DNA of 64,000 nt from Clostridia bacterium. Lineage in GTDB: Bacteria; Bacillota; Clostridia; Oscillospirales; CAG-272. The stretch is from assembly GCA_017508665.1 (NCBI GenBank), contig JAFVYL010000035.1, forward strand, positions 1 through 64,000. Direction: 5' to 3'. Numbering within the stretch: the first letter of the stretch is position 1; each line of letters begins with the position of its first letter. Under the pieces are notes generated by a model. That model searched no databases. It was not told the origin of the DNA and saw only the letters and a program-made list of their open reading frames with translations. Positions 15,358 through 24,308 of the stretch are shown here, piece by piece. Both the position numbers and the translations under genes were made by a program.

Positions 15358-16734
15358 ATGGTACATCAGTACAAGCTCGGCGGTTATAACGTCGTACTCG
15401 ATATATGCTCAGGCGCAGTACACGTTGTCGACGACGTAGCATATGACATCATAGAGCTTTTTGAAAAAGAAAACAAGGAAACCGTAATTGCAAGCATACT
15501 CGAAAAATATGAGGGCAAGGACGGTATCAAAAAGGAAGATATAGAAGAGTGCTACGACCAGATCTGTGATTTACGTGATGGCGGTCAGCTCTTCACACCG
15601 GACACATTTGAGCCTATGGCAGACACACTCAAGGCGAAGACCGCCGGAGTTGTCAAGGCTCTGTGCCTGCACATAGCACATACCTGCAATTTAAACTGTT
15701 CATACTGCTTTGCAAGTCAGGGTAAGTATCACGGTGAGAGAGCCGTTATGAGTTATGAGGTAGGAAAGCGCGCGCTTGATTTCCTCGTTGAAAACTCCGG
15801 CACAAGAAGAAACCTTGAGGTAGACTTCTTTGGGGGAGAGCCGCTCTTGAACTTTGATGTTGTCAAGGATCTTGTAAAGTACGCAAGAAGCATTGAAAAG
15901 GAAAAAGGCAAGAACTTCCGCTTTACCCTCACCACCAACGGTGTGCTGATCGACGACGACGTGATCGACTTTGCTAATAAGGAAATGAGCAACGTAGTGC
16001 TCAGCCTTGACGGCCGTAAGGAGATACACGACCGATTCAGAGTTGACTATGCTGGGAACGGAAGCTTCGACAAAATAGTACCTAAGTTCCAGAAGCTCGT
16101 AGAGGCGAGAGAAGGTAAAAATTACTATATGCGCGGCACGTTCACACATGCGAATCCCGACTTCCTTGAGGACATAAAGGTAATGCTCGACCTCGGCTTT
16201 AACGAGCTCAGCATGGAGCCCGTCGTATGCCCCGAGGGCGATCCGGCAGAGCTCACCGATGAAGATATCAAGATTGTTTCCGAGCAGTATGAAAAGCTTG
16301 CCGAGCTTATGCTCGAAAGACACAAGGAGGGACGCCCCTTCACCTTCTACCACTATATGATAGACCTCAAGGGCGGTCCTTGTATCTACAAGAGAATCTC
16401 GGGCTGTGGCTCGGGAACAGAATATATGGCGGTAACACCGTGGGGAGACCTCTACCCCTGCCACCAATTTGTAGGAGATGAAAAGTACAGGCTCGGTGAC
16501 ATCTATATGGGTGTGACCAACACAGCTATTCAAAACGAATTTCTCGCCTGCAACGTATATGCAAAGGAAGAGTGCCGCGATTGTTGGGCAAGACTGTATT
16601 GCTCGGGCGGATGCGCTGCAAATGCATACCACGCGACAGGATCTGTCAGAGGAATATACAGGAAGGGATGCGAGCTCTTCAAGAAAAGAATGGAATGTGC
16701 GATAATGCTCGCCATTGCAAAGGAATTTGAGTAA
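15358..16734 (+). CDS. SCIFF-peptide maturase, radical SAM/SPASM thioether-forming enzyme
   Basis: 458 residues. The N-terminal 100 residues form a RiPP recognition-type region that should bind the precursor leader. The radical SAM cluster is CxxxCxxC at Cys110, Cys114 and Cys117, followed by FFGGEPLLN and TLTTNG motifs. The C-terminal part is Cys-rich (PWGDLYPCHQF, ECRDCWARLYCSGGCAAN, GCELF), fitting the auxiliary Fe-S clusters of the SPASM domain. It installs thioether bonds in the 47-aa precursor encoded upstream. GAAAGG precedes the ATG. Its stop lies 1 nt before the next start codon, so it is coupled to the decarboxylase-like gene. Confidence 0.95.
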   Translation: MVHQYKLGGYNVVLDICSGAVHVVDDVAYDIIELFEKENKETVIASILEKYEGKDGIKKEDIEECYDQICDLRDGGQLFTPDTFEPMADTLKAKTAGVVKALCLHIAHTCNLNCSYCFASQGKYHGERAVMSYEVGKRALDFLVENSGTRRNLEVDFFGGEPLLNFDVVKDLVKYARSIEKEKGKNFRFTLTTNGVLIDDDVIDFANKEMSNVVLSLDGRKEIHDRFRVDYAGNGSFDKIVPKFQKLVEAREGKNYYMRGTFTHANPDFLEDIKVMLDLGFNELSMEPVVCPEGDPAELTDEDIKIVSEQYEKLAELMLERHKEGRPFTFYHYMIDLKGGPCIYKRISGCGSGTEYMAVTPWGDLYPCHQFVGDEKYRLGDIYMGVTNTAIQNEFLACNVYAKEECRDCWARLYCSGGCAANAYHATGSVRGIYRKGCELFKKRMECAIMLAIAKEFE

Positions 16735-16735
16735 T

Positions 16736-18058
16736 ATGAATACTCCTATATGCTCGTTTTTAAAAAAATATGCATCGGATGACAACTTAAGATTACATAT
16801 GCCCGGTCATAAGGGACTTGGTCAGGTTGAAAAATACGATTTAACCGAGATCGACGGTGCGGACAGTCTTTATGAGGCGAGCGGTATAATTTTAGAGAGT
16901 GAGGAAAACGCCTCACGTCTGTTTGGCTCTTACACTCTCTATTCCACCGAAGGCTCTTCTCTCGCGATAAGAGCTATGCTGTACCTCTCCATGCTGAGAA
17001 GACATGAAGACGGGCGTCCGGTAATTCTCGCGGGAAGAAATGCACACAAGGTATTTGTCAGCGCTGCTGCTCTGTTGGATTTTGACATTGAGTGGCTCTG
17101 CGGCACGTCTTCTTATTTATCCTGCAATATCACACCGGAGGACGTAGAAAAAAGGATACTTGAAATGTCGCGACGTCCTTTAGCCGTTTACATCACATCA
17201 CCGGACTATCTCGGTAACGTAGCCGATATAAAAGGCATATCCGAAGTATGTAAAAGACTTGGAGTGCTATTGCTTGTAGACAATGCTCACGGAGCATATC
17301 TCGCCTTCACAACTCCGAATATGCATCCGATATCACTTGGAGCGGATATGTGTGCCGACTCAGCACACAAAACTCTACCCTGCCTTACCGGTGCGGCATA
17401 TCTGCACCTGGCCGATAACATATCCGATAGCATACGTCAAAGAGCAAAGTCGGCACTTGCGCTTTTCGGCTCGACGAGTCCGTCATATCTAATACTCGCA
17501 TCTCTTGATAAAGCAAACTCATATCTTTCAAACGGATATAGGGAGAAGCTTCTCGGACTTACCGAAAAGCTCAAACAACTCAAGTCAAAGCTTTGCGAAG
17601 CAGGATATGAGATCCTGGGTAACGAGCCTATGAAGCTGACCGTTCTCCCGAAATCATACGGATATACAGGTTATCAAATAGCAGATGTCCTTAAAAAAAA
17701 TATGATAGTGCCTGAGTTTTCCGACCCTGATCACATAGTGCTTATGATTACCCCGGAGATTACCGATTCCGAGCTTGAAAGAGTTGTAGATTTGCTTACC
17801 TCCCTTCCTAAAAAGGAGAAGATCATAGCATCTACCCCTACGCTCTCGCTCCCTATGCGGAAAATGTCACCAAGAGAAGCGATCCTCAAAGAAGCAGAGA
17901 GAATAAATGTCAGAGAATCTCTCGGACGTGTGCTCGCCGATATAACTGTTGGCTGCCCACCCGCTGTACCGATCGTTGTATCCGGAGAAATAATAAACGA
18001 GGATGCGATACGCGCATTTGAATATTACGGAATAGACACCTGCTCCGTTCTGAAATAA
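16736..18058 (+). CDS. Orn/Lys/Arg decarboxylase family PLP-dependent protein (short clostridial type)
   Basis: 440 residues of PLP fold type I. Visible motifs are RLHMPGHKG near the start, TEGSSLAIRAML, LLVDNAHGAYLAF with the PLP-binding Asp, and SAHKTLPCLTGAAYLH with the Schiff-base Lys near residue 213. The C-terminal domain contains SPREAI and the family's GCPPAVPIV segment. It lacks the N-terminal wing domain of inducible enterobacterial enzymes, like the Bacillus SpeA/YaaO group. The ATG at 16736 is chosen over an upstream in-frame TTG. It follows the SCIFF maturase by 1 nt, so the two are co-expressed. Substrate is not deducible. Confidence 0.85.
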   Translation: MNTPICSFLKKYASDDNLRLHMPGHKGLGQVEKYDLTEIDGADSLYEASGIILESEENASRLFGSYTLYSTEGSSLAIRAMLYLSMLRRHEDGRPVILAGRNAHKVFVSAAALLDFDIEWLCGTSSYLSCNITPEDVEKRILEMSRRPLAVYITSPDYLGNVADIKGISEVCKRLGVLLLVDNAHGAYLAFTTPNMHPISLGADMCADSAHKTLPCLTGAAYLHLADNISDSIRQRAKSALALFGSTSPSYLILASLDKANSYLSNGYREKLLGLTEKLKQLKSKLCEAGYEILGNEPMKLTVLPKSYGYTGYQIADVLKKNMIVPEFSDPDHIVLMITPEITDSELERVVDLLTSLPKKEKIIASTPTLSLPMRKMSPREAILKEAERINVRESLGRVLADITVGCPPAVPIVVSGEIINEDAIRAFEYYGIDTCSVLK

Positions 18059-18103
18059 CAAATAGCCCGAGACTGCTACGTGCTGTCCCGGGCTATTTGT
18101 TTA
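18059..18103. terminator. Bidirectional intrinsic terminator
   Basis: CAAATAGCCCG (18059-18069) pairs with CGGGCTATTTG (18089-18099); it ends the SCIFF operon and the convergent phosphodiesterase-fold gene. Confidence 0.8.
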
Positions 18104-19186
18104 TTCAAGTATAAATTTAAGGACTACCGGATTGTGGTCGGAATATTCAAACCCGGTCACTACATTTTCCACTTTGACACAGGTGACATTATCCGAGAGG
18201 ATAAATCCGTCGACGATGATAGTGAAATTCCCCTCTTCATACGGTATATCACAGTCGCGGCACGTGGGATTATATATACCGTCAGTATAAGAGATAGCAC
18301 GGTAAAATCCTTCCGGTATAAGCTCCTCGGGGAACGGCTGCGCCCAGCCGAAGTCAATCTGTCCCATACCATTGTTAAGTTTCTGCGTCGAATCACCCGT
18401 AAAATCGTGATTAAAATCACCGCCGCAGATGACATAATTTCCCTTGTCGTATTCTGCCTTCATATCGTTCATCAGCATAGTTATCTGAGCAGTGCGGATC
18501 TCATCATTACTACCGTAAGCGGAGCTGTGAACATTGTAAATAACTAGGTCCTTGCCACCCTCAACTCTTACTCTTGAAACCGAGTAGCACCTGTCAAGGT
18601 CAAGGAATTTTGAAAGCGAGGTGGATATCGGAAATGAGCGGCGAACGGCAGAGTCGATATCATAACGGGAGAATGTAGCCATCGAGCTGTAGGATGCTCC
18701 GTGAGGTTCAAGAATAGGATACATAAGATAAGCGGAGTCATAATTGATGGCCTTAACACGATCATATCCGCCAAAGCGCTCTGCAAGAAGCGAATACTGA
18801 TCAACGTGATAGCTTCTGGTAGAGTCTATATCGACCTCCTGGAAGAGAATAAAATCGGGGTCAAATCTACCAACGGTATCCATAGCCATGTCAGTGCAAT
18901 TTAAAACGCTCTCGCGGCTCTTTGCCCTCGATTCCTTGCCTCCGTCCATAAAGAATGTAAAATCACGGGTATAAGCACCAAATCCAAGGTTCTGCGTTAC
19001 TACAGTATACTCTTTACCCACGCTGAGCTCTGCGTACTCAGCATCGCCCTCGATCTCAAGAGGTAAATTATCCTCTATTCTTTTATAAGTTACGATTACG
19101 TAAAGAAGATAAGCTATTACCACAACAAGTACCAACGCAAGTAAAACAAGCATCGCTCTTAATAACGGTCTTTTACTTTTAGACAT
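18101..19186 (-). CDS. Membrane-anchored endonuclease/exonuclease/phosphatase-fold protein
   Basis: 361 residues: a short Lys/Arg-rich N terminus, one hydrophobic segment (about 10-35), then an extracellular-side catalytic domain of the EEP superfamily. Motifs are TQNLGFG near the start of the domain, LFQEVDID with the metal-binding Glu, NVHSS, CGGDFNHD, and the terminal YSDHNPV with the catalytic Asp-His. Substrate could be a phosphodiester or phospholipid head group. The start at 19186 has GGAGG seven nt upstream, whereas the ATG two codons earlier is too close to it. Leader promoter candidate at 19312-19340. Confidence 0.82.
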   Translation of the reverse strand: MSKSKRPLLRAMLVLLALVLVVVIAYLLYVIVTYKRIEDNLPLEIEGDAEYAELSVGKEYTVVTQNLGFGAYTRDFTFFMDGGKESRAKSRESVLNCTDMAMDTVGRFDPDFILFQEVDIDSTRSYHVDQYSLLAERFGGYDRVKAINYDSAYLMYPILEPHGASYSSMATFSRYDIDSAVRRSFPISTSLSKFLDLDRCYSVSRVRVEGGKDLVIYNVHSSAYGSNDEIRTAQITMLMNDMKAEYDKGNYVICGGDFNHDFTGDSTQKLNNGMGQIDFGWAQPFPEELIPEGFYRAISYTDGIYNPTCRDCDIPYEEGNFTIIVDGFILSDNVTCVKVENVVTGFEYSDHNPVVLKFILE

Positions 19187-19311
19187 AATCATCCCTCCTT
19201 GATATGTATTTGACAATAATTATTTACTTTTTAGCATTTTATTCCTGATATTTCAAAAAGAAATAAGACGAGATGTTTTATAAAAAAAGCAAACAAGTCA
19301 ACGTTAAAATA

Positions 19312-19340
19312 ATTTTACCATATCGAAAGAAAGATTTCAA
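19312..19340 (-). promoter_or_regulatory. Candidate promoter of the EEP-family gene
   Basis: Minus strand TTGAAA (19335-19340), 17 nt, TAAAAT (19312-19317). A weaker set TTGAAA/TAAAAA lies nearer the gene at 19228-19256. The gap 19187-19538 is very AT-rich and otherwise shows no gene. Confidence 0.5.
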
Positions 19341-19461
19341 TATTCATTTTCACTTTTTTCGCAGTTTGCTCACATTTTCTGAAAAATTGCACAGTTTATC
19401 GTAGGTATTTTCATATAAATTGATTTTTTTATACTTTGTTAAAAAAAATGATAACTTCTTA

Positions 19462-19490
19462 TTTACAAGCGAGAAAAAATGTGATATAAT
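19462..19490 (+). promoter_or_regulatory. Promoter of the CofE-like gene
   Basis: TTTACA (19462-19467), 17 nt, TATAAT (19485-19490), 48 nt upstream of the ATG. Confidence 0.75.
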
Positions 19491-19538
19491 ATTCGGGTAA
19501 AAAAGTTTAACGCACAAGCAGTGCGGAAGGAGTATATT

Positions 19539-20732
19539 ATGAGCCGTATGGTTGGTACCGTTTCTCGCGGACTCAGAGCACCTATCATCCGTCAGGGTGA
19601 CGACATTGTAGATATTGTTGTAAATACCGTTATAGAGGCATCCGAAAGCGACGGATTTTCCGTTCGCGACAAGGATATAGTAGCTATGACCGAGGCTATC
19701 GTTGCAAGAGCGCAGGGTAACTACGCTACAATAGATGATATTGCTGAGGATGTAAGAGCAAAATTTGGCGGAGAGACCGTGGGAGTTATCTTCCCTATTC
19801 TTTCCCGTAACCGTTTTGCTATATGTCTGCGCGGAATCGCAAAGGGCGCAAAGAAGATAATCCTTATGCTCTCCTATCCCTCAGACGAGGTTGGTAACCA
19901 TCTTGTCAGCCTTGACGCGCTTGATGAGAAGGGAGTAAATCCCTACACCGACGTATTATCTCTTGAGAAATACCGTGAGCTTTTCGGCTATGAGAAACAC
20001 AGATTTACCGGTGTGGACTACGTAGAATATTACGAAACTCTTATCAGAGAAGCAGGAGCAGAATGCGAGATAGTATTTGCAAACGATCCCAGAGCTATAC
20101 TCAATTACACAAAAAACGTGCTCAACTGCGATATACACTCCAGATTTAGAACAAAAAGACTTCTTAAAGCTGCCGGAGTGGAAATAAACTACGGAATTGA
20201 CGAAATTCTTGCATCTCCTATCAATGGCTCGGGCTACAACCCCGAATACGGTCTGCTCGGCTCAAATAAAGCTACCGAGGATACCGTAAAGCTCTTCCCT
20301 AAGGACTGCCAGCCTGTAGTTGACGCTATCCAGAAGAGACTCTACGAGAAGACCGGAAAAATAGTCGAGGTAATGGTATACGGAGACGGTGCTTTTAAGG
20401 ATCCCGTTGGCAAGATCTGGGAGCTTGCGGACCCGATCGTTTCCCCCGCATACACAGACGGTCTTGACGGTACTCCCAACGAACTAAAGCTCAAGTATCT
20501 CGCGGACAATGAATTTGCAGGGCTCGAGGGTGAAGCGCTCAAGGAGGCTATCAAAGGAAAGATCCACGAAAAAGACGGTAATCTTGTAGGCAAAATGGCA
20601 TCAGAGGGTACAACTCCCCGTCAGCTTACCGACCTTATCGGTTCACTCTGTGATCTCACATCTGGCTCGGGTGACAAGGGAACTCCCATTGTTTACATCC
20701 AGGGTTACTTTGATAACTACACTACAGAATAA
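19539..20732 (+). CDS. CofE-like protein, coenzyme F420-0:L-glutamate ligase family
   Basis: 397 residues. The start of the domain ([13 protein letters not shown]), the segment [19 protein letters not shown], and [18 protein letters not shown] followed by a Lys- and Asp-containing core resemble the F420:gamma-glutamyl ligase fold, which joins glutamate using GTP. No other F420 biosynthesis gene is visible here, and clostridia generally do not use F420, so another gamma-linked ligation is likely. The ATG at 19539 has AAGGAG seven nt upstream; an in-frame GTG at 19521 overlaps that site and is rejected. Monocistronic with its own promoter and terminator. Confidence 0.75.
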   Translation: MSRMVGTVSRGLRAPIIRQGDDIVDIVVNTVIEASESDGFSVRDKDIVAMTEAIVARAQGNYATIDDIAEDVRAKFGGETVGVIFPILSRNRFAICLRGIAKGAKKIILMLSYPSDEVGNHLVSLDALDEKGVNPYTDVLSLEKYRELFGYEKHRFTGVDYVEYYETLIREAGAECEIVFANDPRAILNYTKNVLNCDIHSRFRTKRLLKAAGVEINYGIDEILASPINGSGYNPEYGLLGSNKATEDTVKLFPKDCQPVVDAIQKRLYEKTGKIVEVMVYGDGAFKDPVGKIWELADPIVSPAYTDGLDGTPNELKLKYLADNEFAGLEGEALKEAIKGKIHEKDGNLVGKMASEGTTPRQLTDLIGSLCDLTSGSGDKGTPIVYIQGYFDNYTTE

Positions 20733-20744
20733 TCAAAAACAATA

Positions 20745-20777
20745 CAAAAAACGACCTCTTTTGAAGGTCGTTTTTTT
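20745..20777. terminator. Bidirectional intrinsic terminator
   Basis: AAAAAACGACCT pairs with AGGTCGTTTTTT around a short loop, between the convergent CofE-like and gdhA genes. Confidence 0.85.
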
Positions 20778-20843
20778 CTTTTTTGTTATATTTTTTACCC
20801 TGCATATGATGTGCAAATCTTTGATTTTTTATATTGTTTAGGG

Positions 20844-22193
20844 TTATACAACGCCTTGCATCATCATAGCATCGGCAACCTTTACAAAGCCGGCAATATT
20901 TGCGCCGGAGACGAGATCGTCACCGAGTCCGTACTTGTTAGCGGCATCTACGGAGTTTCGGAATATGTTCTTCATAATCTCTCTGAGCTTCTCATCAACC
21001 TCAGCGGCAGACCATGACAGGCGCATAGAGTTCTGAGTCATCTCAAGTCCGGATGTAGCTACGCCGCCTGCATTAACCGCCTTTGATGGAGCAACTATAA
21101 CACCGTTTGCTTTAAGATATGCCACAGCCTCATTAGTGGTGGGCATATTAGATACCTCAACGTAGTACTTAACACCTGCTTTAACGATACGCTCAGCTTC
21201 GGGGATGTCGACCTCATTCTGAGTAGCACAAGGCATATAGATATCAGCCTTTACGCCCCACGGCTTTTCGTCCTTAAAGAAGCGAACACCGAACTTATCG
21301 GCATAGTCCTCTACTCTGTTGCGGCAAGAAGCACGCATTTCAAGCATATACGCGATCTTTTCCTCTGTTGATATGCCGTCGGGATCGTAGACGTAACCGT
21401 CAGGACCTGAAATCGTCAAAACCTTGCCGCCAAGTTCATTTATCTTCTTTACAGTACCCCAAGCAACATTACCGAATCCGGAGATCGCAAACGTCTTCCC
21501 CTTTATATCGTCACCGAAGTAGTTAAGCATCTCGAGTGTGTAATAAACGGCACCGTATCCCGTAGCCTCAGGACGGATAAGAGATCCTCCGTAAGGAATA
21601 CCCTTGCCGGTAAGGACACCTGTAAATTCGTTGCGAATTCTCTTGTACTGACCGAATAAATATCCTACCTCACGCGCACCGACACCGATATCACCTGCGG
21701 GAACGTCTGTGTCAGGGCCGATGTACTTACAAAGTTCGGTCATAAAGCTCTGACAAAAGGCCATGACCTCTCTGTCGCTCTTGCCCTGCGGGTCAAAGTC
21801 AGCACCGCCCTTTCCACCGCCCATAGGAAGCGAGGTAAGTGAGTTCTTGAAGGTCTGTTCAAATCCAAGGAATTTGATTATAGACTCATTTACAGAGGGA
21901 TGGAAACGTAGGCCACCCTTATAAGGACCTATCGCAGAGTTAAACTGTATTCTGTAACCGCGGTTTACCTGAACCTTGCCGTTATCATCAACCCACGGAA
22001 CTCGGAATTTAATTATTCTCTCGGGCTCGACCATTCTCTCTATAACACCGGACTCTATGTACTCGGGACGCTGAAGAAGGAGAGGCTCTATCGACTCAAA
22101 AACCTCTTTGACAGTCTGGTGAAACTCGGTCTCCCCGTAATTTCTTTTTACTACTCTTTCATAAAGGTCATTTAAATACTCAATTTTAAACAT
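20844..22193 (-). CDS. gdhA: Glutamate dehydrogenase (hexameric, probably NADP-dependent)
   Basis: Catalyses reversible amination of 2-oxoglutarate to glutamate in the cytoplasm. The 449 residues match the hexameric class I enzyme in length. Visible are YKGGLRFHPSV with the substrate Lys92, PMGGGKGGADFDP with catalytic Lys128, DVPAGDIGVG with its active Asp, TGYGAVYY and the Rossmann GFGNVAWG. AAGGAGG lies seven nt before the ATG, and a TTGATT/TATAAT promoter sits directly upstream. NADP preference is inferred from similarity to the GdhA class, not from a clear cofactor-specific residue. Confidence 0.95.
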   Translation of the reverse strand: MFKIEYLNDLYERVVKRNYGETEFHQTVKEVFESIEPLLLQRPEYIESGVIERMVEPERIIKFRVPWVDDNGKVQVNRGYRIQFNSAIGPYKGGLRFHPSVNESIIKFLGFEQTFKNSLTSLPMGGGKGGADFDPQGKSDREVMAFCQSFMTELCKYIGPDTDVPAGDIGVGAREVGYLFGQYKRIRNEFTGVLTGKGIPYGGSLIRPEATGYGAVYYTLEMLNYFGDDIKGKTFAISGFGNVAWGTVKKINELGGKVLTISGPDGYVYDPDGISTEEKIAYMLEMRASCRNRVEDYADKFGVRFFKDEKPWGVKADIYMPCATQNEVDIPEAERIVKAGVKYYVEVSNMPTTNEAVAYLKANGVIVAPSKAVNAGGVATSGLEMTQNSMRLSWSAAEVDEKLREIMKNIFRNSVDAANKYGLGDDLVSGANIAGFVKVADAMMMQGVV

Positions 22194-22220
22194 AGTATTC
22201 CTCCTTAACCATTTGAAAAC

Positions 22221-22249
22221 ATTATACTCTATTTGTCGAAAAAAATCAA
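22221..22249 (-). promoter_or_regulatory. Promoter of gdhA
   Basis: Minus strand TTGATT (22244-22249), 17 nt, TATAAT (22221-22226), leader about 20 nt. Confidence 0.75.
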
Positions 22250-22443
22250 TAGCAGCGTTACAATTTATGAGCTTTTTATTCCAAATCTGACATTTTAAAG
22301 CAAAAAAACTTTCAAATTATTTAAATACTCCACAAAATCATTGTATGAAATGATATAAAAGCAGGTCACACAAGTCAAAGCGCGAATAAATAATATTTTC
22401 ATCGGTTCGTGGCAAGATAAGAGAAAAAACGGAGTGAATTACT

Positions 22444-23853
22444 TTGGAAAATATAAAAAAAGGAGCGATGCTGAAAGTACCTGCTAAAGCTACGGTGTGG
22501 TATGTCGGCTCAGGTGCTATTGCAAGAGCTATCGGCGCATTGTCAACGCCGATATTCACAAGACTTTTGACACCCGGCGAGTATGGACTGTATCCACTGT
22601 ATAATACGTGGATAGGTGTGCTTTCCGTGCTTCTCACACTTGAGATCACAGGCAGCGCAATTTACAGAGGGTTTCAGAGATACGAGGATAAGATAGAGGA
22701 TTTCATTACAGCAGCGTTAGGACTATTAGGAGCAATATTTGTCGGATTTTGCGCACTGTACTTTGCATTATATGGGGTTTTAGGTCGTTTTATAGGACTC
22801 AATCTAAGAGTGAGTATATTGATGTTTGCTCAGATTTTTGCCACTTCCGTCATATCTCTGTATCTCGCAAAAGCAAAATTTGAGTATAAATACAAAGCTG
22901 TCGTTCTTCTTAATCTCATAAGCGCAGCCGTTATCCCGCTCACAGCGGTATTAATAATTTTATTGACCGATATACGTGCAGAAGCCCGAATATATGCAGC
23001 CAGCGCAGTAACTCTGCTTATAGCGATTCCGATATCAGTACTGATAATCAGAGGCTCTGATAAGCTGTATTCCGCAAATATTTGGCGTTATCTGCTAGGA
23101 CACAGCATACCGCTCTTACCGCACTACTTTGCTTCAGCGCTTATATTGAAAGCGAGTGAAATAAGCATAAACAGAAGCTACGGCACAGAAGCACTCGGCC
23201 AATATTCTATAGCTATGTCTGTCGGAATGATACTCACCATAGTCACAGGCGGAGTTTTATCAGCACTTACGCCCTGGATAATACGAAAGATACGCGAGGG
23301 TGGAATAGATAAAATACGCGAATTTCTGTTGCTCGTAACGCGAGCGCTTTCGCTTTTATCACTCTTGATATTGGCATTCGCACCCGAGCTTTTAGCCTTT
23401 CTTGCCGCCGAGGGATTCCGCGAAGCATTGCCATCGATATATCCGCTCGAGGTTGCAGTTATCTTCTCGTTTCTCGCGGGAGCAATAAGTGGCGCATCTT
23501 CATACTATGAGCGCGGCGCTCTGACCTCTCTGCCATCAGTGGCGGCCGCCGTGATAAGCGTGATTCTTTCCTTTATTTTATTACCGCGTACAGACTACAG
23601 GTTTGCCGCCCTGATCACTCTTGTTTGCTATCTTATAATGACTTTGCTGTCCTCTCTTGTTTTTAAAAAGCTATCCGGCAAAATGCCTTTAAATTTAAAG
23701 AAAACCGTGCTTTTATTTTTCCTTACTGCTGTATATGCTTTGCTACTGTTTATGTTCAGAGATGTGATAATCTCAAGAATTTTTCTCGCACTTCCGCTTT
23801 TAGCACTTCTTTTGATCTCCGCAAAGGATATTTATTTTAAAGTTAAGGAATGA
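22444..23853 (+). CDS. Polysaccharide/lipid-linked oligosaccharide flippase (MOP superfamily, Wzx-like)
   Basis: 469 residues with about 12 to 14 hydrophobic segments and the family's N-terminal pattern (AIGALSTPIFTRLLTPGEYGLYPLYNTWIG). It probably moves an undecaprenyl-linked glycan across the cytoplasmic membrane. The start is a TTG at 22444 with GGAG nine nt upstream (22431-22434 region); the next in-frame ATG at 22468 has its AAGGAG only two nt away, which is too close. No glycosyltransferases adjoin it, so the cargo is unknown. It is an isolated gene followed by a hairpin. Confidence 0.85.
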   Translation: MENIKKGAMLKVPAKATVWYVGSGAIARAIGALSTPIFTRLLTPGEYGLYPLYNTWIGVLSVLLTLEITGSAIYRGFQRYEDKIEDFITAALGLLGAIFVGFCALYFALYGVLGRFIGLNLRVSILMFAQIFATSVISLYLAKAKFEYKYKAVVLLNLISAAVIPLTAVLIILLTDIRAEARIYAASAVTLLIAIPISVLIIRGSDKLYSANIWRYLLGHSIPLLPHYFASALILKASEISINRSYGTEALGQYSIAMSVGMILTIVTGGVLSALTPWIIRKIREGGIDKIREFLLLVTRALSLLSLLILAFAPELLAFLAAEGFREALPSIYPLEVAVIFSFLAGAISGASSYYERGALTSLPSVAAAVISVILSFILLPRTDYRFAALITLVCYLIMTLLSSLVFKKLSGKMPLNLKKTVLLFFLTAVYALLLFMFRDVIISRIFLALPLLALLLISAKDIYFKVKE

Positions 23854-23856
23854 AAA

Positions 23857-23888
23857 CAACGCCCACATAAAGTGGGCGCTGTTGATTT
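23857..23888. terminator. Hairpin between convergent flippase and lipoprotein genes
   Basis: CGCCCAC (23860-23866) pairs with GTGGGCG (23872-23878), extended by CAA/TTG; T-tracts are short, so termination strength is uncertain. Confidence 0.55.
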
Positions 23889-24240
23889 ATTCGGTGGTTT
23901 TTCTGGTATATGACAGGTCATAATGCTTTACGTCAAAAGACTTGAGACCAAACTTTCCGTCGTAGTCGACGTATTTCTCGGAGGTGTTCATATCCACAGC
24001 GCCTGTAAAGGTAACTGTGTAATCAAAATTGATAATCTCTCCGTGCAAATAGTAATAACCCGTACCGTCATCAAGGAATACTATTGTATTTGGAGCATCT
24101 CTGTACTTACCCTTATAGGCATCGTCAAGATAGTACTCCCCTGCGTATTCATTGTAATATTTAGAGCTTTTACAGGATGTAAACACTAGCATTGACATCA
24201 TAGTTAGCACCACTAACAATAATGCTGTAAATCTTTTCAT
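23887..24240 (-). CDS. Small lipoprotein, unknown function
   Basis: 117 residues from the ATG at 24240, or 120 from an in-frame GTG at 24249; neither has a strong ribosome binding site. A Lys-rich N terminus, hydrophobic stretch and lipobox ending VFTSC show a lipid-anchored secreted protein. The mature part is rich in Tyr and Asp (YYNEYAGEYYLDDAYKG, then GTGYYYLHGE) and resembles small clostridial beta-barrel lipoproteins of unknown role. It lies 69 nt downstream of typA on the same strand, without a clear terminator between. Confidence 0.7.
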   Translation of the reverse strand: MKRFTALLLVVLTMMSMLVFTSCKSSKYYNEYAGEYYLDDAYKGKYRDAPNTIVFLDDGTGYYYLHGEIINFDYTVTFTGAVDMNTSEKYVDYDGKFGLKSFDVKHYDLSYTRKTTE

Positions 24241-24308
24241 TTTTTTCACGCTTTCATATATGGATATTGCGAAACGCAGCTTAACGGTATTACCGCAAAG
24301 TGCAAAAA

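Noticed and set aside
15700..16785. 361-codon open frame on the minus strand
   Set aside because: Lies opposite the SCIFF maturase, whose Fe-S motifs fix the true strand.
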